Shown here in pieces: positions 24,794 to 32,288 of a stretch of DNA of 41,449 nucleotides (the first letter of the stretch is position 1; the number at the start of each line of letters is the position of its first letter). This DNA is from Desulfovibrionales bacterium (GTDB lineage: Bacteria; Desulfobacterota; Desulfovibrionia; Desulfovibrionales; Desulfomicrobiaceae), in the NCBI GenBank assembly GCA_012727715.1, contig JAAYGN010000065.1, positions 1-41,449 of the forward strand, in the 5' to 3' direction. A model generated the notes under the pieces. That model searched no databases. It was not told the DNA's origin and saw only the letters and a program-made list of their open reading frames with translations. The translations under genes and the position numbers were made by a program.

Positions 24794-26431
24794 ATGTTTG
24801 ACCCAAAAAATCGTCCAACCCTGACCGAAGAGCTTATGGAGCTTGACCGGCGAATAACAACATTACTCGCGTCAAGAACCAATCTTTTAGCTCGCGCAGC
24901 CTTGTCGAGAAAATCAAAAAAAGCTGGTATTACTGATCCGAGCCAAGAAAAAAAATTGTGGCAAGTCTGGAGTGATGCGGCCAAATCAGATAATTTGGAG
25001 GTACAGTTTGTTAAAAAAATTTTCCATTTGTCTAACAATTTGGCCTACGCTCGAGCAGAGCGCAATGCATCTGCTGAAAAACCTCTTTGCCTTTTTCCAC
25101 GACGCCAACCTGTCAATATTCATATTGACGCCCCACGAGACCAAATCCTTCGGAGTATGATGTTTGTTTTGGGGGCCACAAGTTCAGCTCCCCTGTCCAT
25201 AGCTTCCTGCCAGGGAAACAGCAACGTTGTGGAACTTATTAACGCCCTAAATCTGTGCGGCTTCAACATTGTTTATGACAATGGACAATGTACGATATCC
25301 CCTGTGCCCACATGGAGCATGGACAATAAAGTCGTTTATGCCGGCCAAAGCAAATTTCATCTCTACTTGCTCCTCTGCCTAACCTTGGGACGAGTCAATC
25401 GTGTCAAAATAACTGGAGCTACCAAACTAAAACTGCACGATTTGCGCTCGGTTCAAGATTTTTTACCACATCTGGGAGCACGGCTGACAATTGTTGAGCC
25501 CCATAGTTTTGGGGTACCCATTCGGATTGAGGCGAGCGGCCAGATTCCAGATGAAATTACAGTACCCCCGGGACTTTCCAAAAAATTCATTCTGGCCCTT
25601 GTTGTGGCCACCACAACTTTTCACAAAAAATGTGTCTTGCGGCTGCACAACTCCTATACCAATAGTAAACTACTCCGAAAAGGCATTGGTTTTCTTCAAC
25701 ATTACATCTCAGAAATCCAGTTTGATGGGTCACAAATTATTATTCCGGAAATGTCTCCAGAGTTAGCCTTTTCGCGAGTGGATATTCCTGTTGATCCCCT
25801 CATGAGTTTATACTTGTTATCTTTACCCTTTTTTACTGAAGGAAAAGTAATCCTTCAAGGAAAGTGGCCAACTCAGGATCCACATCTACAAGAAATCCTG
25901 GATATACTTCTTGAAATTGGTTTGCATATTGAGGTTGGCCCTGAGCAAACATCCTCTCGTATGGGTAAAGCACCAGCAAACATTGCCATTGATCTTGTAA
26001 ATTTTTCAGAATATCTTCCCTTACTCTTATCCTTGGCGCTGGGAATGAATACAAAGTGTACTCTGACCATGGATCCCAAGCATGAAGACATGGCCCATGC
26101 CTTGGATTTGCTCGAAAATATTGGCATTCAGTACACCCTTGAATCTGGCATGCTGACCCTGTTGCCAACCACGAAAAAGACTCATGATATGTACTGGCAA
26201 AGTCCTGGTCCCTATTGGACTCTTGCCGGGGCATTGATCTCTTTTATTCGTCCTGGATTATGTATAGCCAATGCCGATAATATCCTCTCCGCATGGCCCT
26301 GGTTTTGGAAAATGTTCATGAATCTTCCTGAGCCACAAAACTTCCTTTACCCTCCACGGGATAAAAATCTACCAGACCAAAGTGATAATGAAAAACCACA
26401 GCGGAAACGAATTAAAATTACAAGAAATTAA
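24794..26431 (+). CDS. Chorismate mutase-like / EPSP synthase-like fusion, synthase motifs lost
   Basis: This 545-residue protein has two parts. Residues 1-100 resemble an AroQ-type chorismate mutase helix bundle (LMELDRRITTLLASRTNLLARAA, then a charged second helix). Residues 105-520 can be laid over EPSP synthase (AroA): ITGATKLKLHDLRSVQDFLPHLGA, PPGLSKKFILALVVA, LHNSYTNSKLLRKGIGFL and DIPVDPLMSLYLLSLPFFTEGKV fall where AroA motifs should be. The catalytic signatures are absent: the GSKS phosphate loop is APRDQ, and NAGT is GQSKF. It may be a non-catalytic AroA relative, a regulator of aromatic synthesis, or an enzyme with another substrate. The ribosome binding site is weak. Fold assignment is moderate, function unknown. 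Confidence 0.6.
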   Translation: MFDPKNRPTLTEELMELDRRITTLLASRTNLLARAALSRKSKKAGITDPSQEKKLWQVWSDAAKSDNLEVQFVKKIFHLSNNLAYARAERNASAEKPLCLFPRRQPVNIHIDAPRDQILRSMMFVLGATSSAPLSIASCQGNSNVVELINALNLCGFNIVYDNGQCTISPVPTWSMDNKVVYAGQSKFHLYLLLCLTLGRVNRVKITGATKLKLHDLRSVQDFLPHLGARLTIVEPHSFGVPIRIEASGQIPDEITVPPGLSKKFILALVVATTTFHKKCVLRLHNSYTNSKLLRKGIGFLQHYISEIQFDGSQIIIPEMSPELAFSRVDIPVDPLMSLYLLSLPFFTEGKVILQGKWPTQDPHLQEILDILLEIGLHIEVGPEQTSSRMGKAPANIAIDLVNFSEYLPLLLSLALGMNTKCTLTMDPKHEDMAHALDLLENIGIQYTLESGMLTLLPTTKKTHDMYWQSPGPYWTLAGALISFIRPGLCIANADNILSAWPWFWKMFMNLPEPQNFLYPPRDKNLPDQSDNEKPQRKRIKITRN

Positions 26432-26636
26432 CGCTCTTGAAGATCAAATTACGGCACTTCGAACAGAACAGGCCGACATACAAAAGCAGATTAAAGAACT
26501 TTTATTTACCGAAGATATCAAGGCTGGCATTACTTTCGAGACTGATATTTTTACACTGCAACAGTCAAAGCTGCGCATAGATACAGAAATTCAGTTTGCC
26601 CAAGCTCGCATTGGACGTTTAAAAATTTCTCTTTAA
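26388..26636 (+). CDS. Small coiled-coil protein, hypothetical
   Basis: This 82-residue ORF starts inside the end of the AroA-like fusion gene (a GTG at 26382 is a second start option) and ends at 26636. The sequence is strongly helical, with heptads such as INALEDQITALRTEQADIQKQIKELL and a second helix RIDTEIQFAQARIGRLKISL. There are no cysteines, membrane segment or known motif. The 44-base overlap suggests coupling to the upstream gene. I do not recognise a family. The ribosome binding site is poor, so some doubt remains that it is translated. Confidence 0.55.
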   Translation: MKNHSGNELKLQEINALEDQITALRTEQADIQKQIKELLFTEDIKAGITFETDIFTLQQSKLRIDTEIQFAQARIGRLKISL

Positions 26637-26683
26637 TTGGCTACCTTTGTTCACGTAGTACTGAAACTCAACGTTATTTTGGA

Positions 26684-26710
26684 AGTCCAGCCATAACCAA
26701 AGGCTGGACT
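26684..26710. terminator. Hairpin after the coiled-coil gene
   Basis: AGTCCAGCC pairs perfectly with GGCTGGACT around a nine-base loop, 47 bases after the stop. No T tract follows on either strand, so it may be a weak or factor-dependent terminator. Confidence 0.4.
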
Positions 26711-26767
26711 CAAAAATATGCCAAGCTCTTTTATAGTATCAATATCCCTAAGTTTTTTCTAAAAAAT

Positions 26768-27631
26768 ATGAAGACAACCCTACGTAGTTATTCTTTTTCC
26801 ATCCCGTGGAACCTCTTTCTCCTCACCATAGGCAGTATATTAATAGCCGTGTCCATCAAGTCTGTGGCAGTACCGCATGGCTTGGTTACTGGTGGAGTAT
26901 CGGGCATCAGCCTGCTTATCTATTATTTTACCCAAACATTGACCCCAGGTCTGTGGCTACTCATCCTCAACATTCCCATTGCCTTCATTGGCTGGCTTAT
27001 GGTCAGCCGCAGATTTCTGCTCTATACAGCTTACGGGATGCTGGCCATTTCCCTGTTTATTGAGCTCATCCCCTTTACCTTCCCTGTACAGGATAATTTA
27101 CTGGCAGCTATAGCTGCCGGGGCACTTCTTGGTGCTGGAACAGGAACAACTCTGCGCTCCTTGGGGTCCTCAGGTGGACTAGACATCCTGGGTGTTATTT
27201 TACATCAAAAATTTGGATTTCGCATTGGACAAGTTAGCTTTTTATTTAATGTCGGTGTGTTTACTCTTAGTTTTGCGCTCATGAACACCGACCTCGTACT
27301 GTACTCACTCATTCTGGTCTTTGTTAGTGCCCAAATTACAGATTATGTGCTCAGCATGTTCAACCAACGTAAATTGGTCTTTATCATATCCAATCACGCT
27401 CCAACCATTGCTCGGGCTATCATGGATGAAACGCATCGAGGAGTAACTCTTCTTGAAGGTCGTGGAGGGTACACAGATTTACCCAAGCAAGTAGTGATGA
27501 CTGTGGTCAACAATGTCCAACAAAAAAAGCTTGAAGAATTGATCTTTACACGTGATCCTGAGGCATTTGTCATTCTTGAAAATACTTTTAATGTTATTGG
27601 TAAAGGCTTTTCCAAACGAAAAATTTATTAA
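26768..27631 (+). CDS. YitT family membrane protein
   Basis: The 287-residue protein has the YitT arrangement: five to six membrane segments between residues 15 and 200, with the glycine-rich motif VPHGLVTGGVSGISLLIYY (about residues 34-52) and a similar GSSGGLDILGVIL (about 133-146). A C-terminal cytoplasmic DUF2179 domain follows (GVTLLEGRGGYTDLPKQVVMTVV, residues 220-242). The function of the family is unknown; transport has been suggested. It stands alone in the plus orientation. No clear ribosome binding site is seen. Confidence 0.9.
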   Translation: MKTTLRSYSFSIPWNLFLLTIGSILIAVSIKSVAVPHGLVTGGVSGISLLIYYFTQTLTPGLWLLILNIPIAFIGWLMVSRRFLLYTAYGMLAISLFIELIPFTFPVQDNLLAAIAAGALLGAGTGTTLRSLGSSGGLDILGVILHQKFGFRIGQVSFLFNVGVFTLSFALMNTDLVLYSLILVFVSAQITDYVLSMFNQRKLVFIISNHAPTIARAIMDETHRGVTLLEGRGGYTDLPKQVVMTVVNNVQQKKLEELIFTRDPEAFVILENTFNVIGKGFSKRKIY

Positions 27632-27732
27632 ATATCCTTCTCAAATATAATGAGTACTGGCAGGTAAAGCCCCATATTTTCTCTGTTTCAAATTTTTATT
27701 GTGCAACCTAACCCTTTGTCACAAAAAATATT

Positions 27733-29127
27733 ATGACACATCTATCCTGTCGTTTTTTCTGCATTTTTACCTTAGTACTCATTTTTATTGGTGGATGTGC
27801 AGCCAAAACGAGCCTCAAAGAGGAACAACCTGATCATACTACTCCCCCAATTCTTCAGCCCCAGCATGTAGCACTCCTGTCCGACCTGACTTTCAATAAC
27901 CCGCAATTAGTCTGCGCAGCTGTGCCCTTGTCCAACAATCCTTTGCTTGAGGAGTCAGAGCAACAAAGGCTATACTTCCAAGCCTTGAAACATTTTTTTG
28001 CACCATGGAAAATGACCCAAACTTCCTTCACTACAGAGCAGGCTTTTTGGGGAGTCCGTGGACTGGGAAGCAAACAAGGCTATGCTGAAAACTTACAGCC
28101 CTATCCCCGTGACCGCTGGGAAAGAATTGTTGCATTGCAAAACATGTCAGCCTTTCCATCTCTGGCCCAGGCTGGCATTGTCACCCGCAACACAGCTTTG
28201 CGTGTCTTGCCATCCTTGCGTCCATTCTTCCTGGACCCATCCAAGCCAGGGGAAGGTTTTCCTTTTGATCACTTCCAAGCCTCTGCCCTATGGCTGGGTA
28301 CACCTGTTTTGATTTGCCATATTTCCACAGACAAGGCCTGGTATTTTGTGGAAACTGCCTTTGCCAGTGGCTGGGTACGCGTTGAAGACATTGCTTTGGC
28401 TCAAAAAGAATTTTGCACTGATTATGAAAGCCAAAACATGGCCGCAATCTTATTGGATGAAACGTCTTTTTTGTCAGGAAATCGCCTACTGGGTCAAACA
28501 CATATTGGTGCTATTTTTCCTTTGGTTCATCAAAAAAACAATATGGTTACAATCAAAGTACCTACCCAGAATTCGTCCGGTCAAGCTCATATTAACCTTG
28601 TGGGACTCAATGTGTTACAGGCCGCCCCCATGCCTCTATCCATGACCTCAAAAAATATAGCCATGCTGGCTGATGCCATGTCCGGACAATTGTATGGATG
28701 GGGCGGTATGTTTGAAAACCGAGACTGCTCTTCAACCATGCGTGATCTATTTTTACCCTTTGGCATCTGGCTGCCACGCAACTCTGCATACCAAGCGCAA
28801 AAGGGAGGAAAGTTTATCTCCCTTGAAGGCTTAAATCCCGAACAAAAGCTTGCCACTATTCATAATCAAGGCCGACCCCTGGCCTCACTTCTTTGGCTAC
28901 CCGGACATATTGGGTTATACTTAGGGGCTGACAGGCACAAAGAACCCCTTATACTCCATAATATGTGGGGGGTGCGCACCATTGGTGCAGATGGGCGGGA
29001 AGACAGAGTTATTGCTGGAAAACTGGTTATTTCCACATTACGGCCCGGTGAAAATCGCGCTGATGTCCAAAAAGACTCTTTTTTAGGGCGTATCCGTGGA
29101 CTGACCCTCTTAGGTAAACACAACTAA
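27733..29127 (+). CDS. SH3-type NlpC/P60 lipoprotein, putative peptidoglycan hydrolase
   Basis: This 464-residue protein has a lipoprotein signal with lipobox IGGC (Cys22). The middle (about residues 130-290) contains SH3b-type segments found in NlpC/P60 proteins (RVLPSLRPFF; GWVRVEDIALAQ). The C-terminal NlpC/P60 domain has the likely catalytic Cys332 (in NRDCSSTM) and His392 (in GHIGLYLG). A third polar residue may be the His in ILHNMWG. It is predicted to cleave peptide stems of peptidoglycan from the cell envelope. No operon partner is obvious. Length and domain order fit the SH3b1/SH3b2-NlpC group of Proteobacteria. Confidence 0.85.
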   Translation: MTHLSCRFFCIFTLVLIFIGGCAAKTSLKEEQPDHTTPPILQPQHVALLSDLTFNNPQLVCAAVPLSNNPLLEESEQQRLYFQALKHFFAPWKMTQTSFTTEQAFWGVRGLGSKQGYAENLQPYPRDRWERIVALQNMSAFPSLAQAGIVTRNTALRVLPSLRPFFLDPSKPGEGFPFDHFQASALWLGTPVLICHISTDKAWYFVETAFASGWVRVEDIALAQKEFCTDYESQNMAAILLDETSFLSGNRLLGQTHIGAIFPLVHQKNNMVTIKVPTQNSSGQAHINLVGLNVLQAAPMPLSMTSKNIAMLADAMSGQLYGWGGMFENRDCSSTMRDLFLPFGIWLPRNSAYQAQKGGKFISLEGLNPEQKLATIHNQGRPLASLLWLPGHIGLYLGADRHKEPLILHNMWGVRTIGADGREDRVIAGKLVISTLRPGENRADVQKDSFLGRIRGLTLLGKHN

Positions 29128-29584
29128 CTCAGAAAGTACGTCTTTTTATTTGGCTTTTGTTGAAGAGCAAGTTAGAAAATGCTGCATACCACAAGGTTAG
29201 GTGCACTATCCGCCTGGAGGACGAACATTCTTAAAAAAGACGAAATATACTATTTTCTAAGGGAGAATTAAAATAATTTTACGCTGAGCAAGGTCAATTT
29301 GATACAAGCAAATTTTTCTTGCACTCTGCTAAAGAACTTCTAAGCGCACAGCATTGTGAAAATAGGGACAAAGCAAGGCCTCCTTTGCTTATCCTCAAAC
29401 ACCAGGTAATAGTTAACATCTTTCTTAATTGTGACTTCAGGAAGAGCTGATGAGTACATGTGTTGTATAGATAAAAAGTCAGCTGCTACTCTGCTGATTT
29501 GTGGCATGTTTATACATCAGCGCTCCCCCAACAATGGCCACCTCTGTTTTTGAGCTGGCTTTATCTTGAAGCAAGAGGGTCAAA
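29128..29584 (+). other. 457-base non-coding region before the molybdopterin oxidoreductase
   Basis: No ORF above 60 codons and no RNA gene is recognised. It holds a Rex-like site at 29354-29371, an imperfect inverted repeat around 29371-29391 (AAGCAA / TTGCTT) and a small one around 29480-29499. A 20-codon GTG-initiated ORF at about 29200 has no support. The long leader suggests regulated expression of the downstream operon. No convincing promoter was found. Confidence 0.5.
29354..29371 (+). promoter_or_regulatory. Rex-like site upstream of the molybdopterin oxidoreductase
   Basis: The site reads TTGTGAAAATAGGGACAA: a perfect first half-site and the outer ACAA of the second. It has the same half-perfect pattern as the site before sat. 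It is 213 bases upstream of the start, so the promoter would have to be near it. Confidence 0.35.
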
Positions 29585-31666
29585 ATGGCAATGAAAACAA
29601 AGTTTAGTGTATGCGGTATGTGCTCAGTGCGCTGCCCCATTCAGGTTGATGTGCAAGATAGCAAGGCTATCCGCATTGAAGGCAATCAATTTGCACTCAA
29701 AGGAGGCCTCTGTCCTCGTGGTGCAGCTGGCATTGCTTTGGAGCAAGATCCAGAAAAACCTCAAACACCCCTTATTCGTGTTGGAGCCCGGGGTGAGGGC
29801 AAATGGAAAGCTGTCTCTTGGGATGAAGCTTTTGATTATGTAGCCGACAAACTCAAAACTATCATGGCTGAGCATGGTCCCCGATCTGTGCTCTGGTCTG
29901 ACCGAGGCGGACCTTTTCCAGACTTACCCAAAGCCTTTATGCGTGGCCTTGGCTCGCCAAACTATTGCAACCACGACGTGGCCTGTGCCCGTAACGTGCA
30001 ACACGGAGCCATGTCCACCATTGGGTTGGGACGCAAGGGTGTGGCCTACGACCTGCGTAACGCCAAGCATATTATCCTCCAGACTCGTAATATCATGGAA
30101 GCTGTCAATGTTGCTGAAGTCAATGCCACCTTGGATGGTATGGCAGGTGGTGCCAAACTGACAGTCATTGATATCCGTGCCTCAGTCAGTGCCAGTAAAG
30201 CTGATAATTTTTTCATGATCCGACCAGGCACAGACTATGGTTTTAATTTGGCAGTCATCCATACCCTGATCAATGAAAATCTCTATAACAAAGAATATGT
30301 GGATCAATTTGTAGAAGGCTTTGAAGAACTCCAATCCTTTGTCCAACCCTATACAGCCGAGTGGGCAGCTGAAGAGTGTGGGGTCCCTGCTGAATCTATT
30401 CGTGATTTGGCCAGGCAATTGGCAGCAGCAGCGCCCAGTGTGATTTGGCATCCAGGCTGGATGGTCGCTCGCTATAGTAATTCCTTTCAGGTCTGTCGCA
30501 CAGCATATATTATCAATGCTCTCTTGGGCTCCATTGGCGCCAAGGGCGGGTTACCCTTTGTTAATTCTCCCAAGGACGTCGGACGTAAAGGGCTAAAAAA
30601 ACTCGTTGATCTCTTTCCCAAACCCGAAGAAAAACGAGCTGATGGCGTGGGCTGGAAGCACCCCCAATTTGATGCTGGCCCTGGGCTGGTCAACCAGGCG
30701 TATGATGCGATTGTTACTGGCGATCCATATCCCATTAGAGCCTATCTATGTTGGCGCCACGACCCCATTATGTCCATGCCTGATCCAGCAGCCTTGAAAA
30801 AGAAATGGGAAGGCTTAGATCTTTTAGTCAGTATTACTTTTTCCTGGTCTGATACAGCTTGGCATTCTGATGTGGTCTTACCTCTGTCCACCTATTTGGC
30901 CAGAGAAAGTATTATTGCCGGGAAATCCGGTCTCAAACCTCAATTTTTTGTCCGCAAAAGAGTGCAAGAACCTACCTTTGACTCCAAGGCTGATTGGGAA
31001 ATCATCAGTGGCTTGTCCAAGCGCCTCGGCTTGGACGCCCTGGTTTTTGATCGTATTGAAGACATCTGGAACTACCAACTTGAAGGCACAGGCGTAACCA
31101 TTGATGACTTTGATGCCAAAGGATTTGTGGAGCTGGCTGACAAGCCTTTGTACCGCCCCATAAGTGAGGCGAAGTTACCTACCCTGTCAGGCAAAATTGA
31201 AATGGTCAGTGGAAAATGGACTCAGGCTGGGCACAACACTTTACCTGAATACAAATCGCCACAGTCACCTCCAGCAGGACTTTTTCGCATCACTTTTGGA
31301 CGAGTGGCCATACATACCCAAGGACATACGGTAAATAACCCCCTTCTCTTTGAATTGATGCCTGAAAACATAGCCTGGATGCACACCAGTCGAGCAGAGG
31401 AGCTGGGTATTGTTAATGACGAACTCATAGAAATTGTTGCTGCTGACGGTAGTACCGGGCGTATCAAGGCCTTTGTCACTGACTGTATTCACCCTGAAGC
31501 ACTCTTTATGGTCCATGGATTTGGGCATAGGCTGCCAGTTGAATCAAGAGCCTTTGGTAAAGGTGTAGCTGACAATGAACTCATGCCCGGAGGATTGGAA
31601 AACTGGGATAAGGGCGGTGGGTGCATTTCCATGCAAGAACATTTTGTCAGCGTGCGTAAAATCTAG
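29585..31666 (+). CDS. Molybdopterin oxidoreductase catalytic subunit (PhsA/PsrA-like, cytoplasmic)
   Basis: This 693-residue protein belongs to the DMSO-reductase superfamily (bis-MGD cofactor). An N-terminal [4Fe-4S] site is formed by Cys10, 13, 17 and 43. The likely Mo/W ligand is Cys134 in HDVACARN, as in thiosulfate/polysulfide-type enzymes. The C-terminal cofactor-binding domain begins near residue 560 (FRITFGRVAIHTQGHT). There is no Tat or other signal peptide, so it should be cytoplasmic, unlike PhsA or PsrA. It forms a pair with the ferredoxin-like subunit 10 bases downstream. The substrate (thiosulfate, polysulfide, tetrathionate, other) cannot be told from sequence. An AGAGGG ribosome binding site precedes the start. 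Confidence 0.85.
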   Translation: MAMKTKFSVCGMCSVRCPIQVDVQDSKAIRIEGNQFALKGGLCPRGAAGIALEQDPEKPQTPLIRVGARGEGKWKAVSWDEAFDYVADKLKTIMAEHGPRSVLWSDRGGPFPDLPKAFMRGLGSPNYCNHDVACARNVQHGAMSTIGLGRKGVAYDLRNAKHIILQTRNIMEAVNVAEVNATLDGMAGGAKLTVIDIRASVSASKADNFFMIRPGTDYGFNLAVIHTLINENLYNKEYVDQFVEGFEELQSFVQPYTAEWAAEECGVPAESIRDLARQLAAAAPSVIWHPGWMVARYSNSFQVCRTAYIINALLGSIGAKGGLPFVNSPKDVGRKGLKKLVDLFPKPEEKRADGVGWKHPQFDAGPGLVNQAYDAIVTGDPYPIRAYLCWRHDPIMSMPDPAALKKKWEGLDLLVSITFSWSDTAWHSDVVLPLSTYLARESIIAGKSGLKPQFFVRKRVQEPTFDSKADWEIISGLSKRLGLDALVFDRIEDIWNYQLEGTGVTIDDFDAKGFVELADKPLYRPISEAKLPTLSGKIEMVSGKWTQAGHNTLPEYKSPQSPPAGLFRITFGRVAIHTQGHTVNNPLLFELMPENIAWMHTSRAEELGIVNDELIEIVAADGSTGRIKAFVTDCIHPEALFMVHGFGHRLPVESRAFGKGVADNELMPGGLENWDKGGGCISMQEHFVSVRKI

Positions 31667-31676
31667 GGGGGCAGTC

Positions 31677-32135
31677 ATGAGTATCTATAGAATGAAATTA
31701 GACAAGGATCGATGCATCCATTGCAAGGCCTGCGAGGTGCATTGTAAAGTTGTGAATAACAACCCCTTTGGCATTAAATTCGGCAAGCATACCAGCAAGG
31801 GACCAGTACTTAAAGACGGCAAAATTGTCCTCAAAGCTTCCTACCAATGCTGTTATCATTGCGAGGATCCAGCCTGTGTGGAAGCCTGTCCCACCGAAGC
31901 CATGGTCCGCCGTGAGTCTGATGGAATTGTTTACGTTATTAAAGAATTATGTATTGGCTGTGAATCATGCGTCACTGCTTGTCCCTGGAACATTCCTGTA
32001 CTTTTGGAAGAAGAAAATATTATTGGCAAGTGTGACTTCTGTATGGACCGCCTTGATGCTGGACTACAACCAGCATGTGTGACTGCATGCACTACCCACG
32101 CCTTAACTTTAGAGCGGAAAAAAACAAAAAAATAA
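31677..32135 (+). CDS. Four-cluster ferredoxin-like electron transfer subunit (DmsB/PhsB-like)
   Basis: This 152-residue subunit has Cys motifs for four [4Fe-4S] clusters: CIHCKACEVHC, CCYHCEDPACVEAC, CIGCESCVTAC and CDFCMDRLDAGLQPACVTAC. It passes electrons to or from the molybdopterin subunit. The frame is open upstream inside the previous gene, but AGGGGGG before the ATG at 31677 and the family N-terminus (YRMKLDKDRCIHC) set the start. No membrane-anchor gene follows, so the electron partner is probably soluble. A strong terminator follows. Confidence 0.93.
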   Translation: MSIYRMKLDKDRCIHCKACEVHCKVVNNNPFGIKFGKHTSKGPVLKDGKIVLKASYQCCYHCEDPACVEACPTEAMVRRESDGIVYVIKELCIGCESCVTACPWNIPVLLEEENIIGKCDFCMDRLDAGLQPACVTACTTHALTLERKKTKK

Positions 32136-32154
32136 AACATCATTGTGTAAATTA

Positions 32155-32210
32155 CTAACAATGCCCTGAGGACTACATCTGTTCTCAGGGCATTGTTAGT
32201 TTTATTTTTT
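32155..32210 (+). terminator. Strong terminator after the Fe-S subunit
   Basis: A perfect 16-base-pair stem (CTAACAATGCCCTGAG and its complement) around a 13-base loop is followed by a long T-rich tract. It ends the two-gene oxidoreductase operon. Confidence 0.95.
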
Positions 32211-32288
32211 CAATTTGCAAGATTTCTTAAAACTATTGTAAAATACAGATGCCTGCTCTAAGCTGCAAATAATAACCAAAACCATCTC

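Noticed and set aside
29585-31666. Selenocysteine in the molybdopterin oxidoreductase
   Set aside because: The metal-ligand position reads as Cys134 and the frame has no internal UGA.
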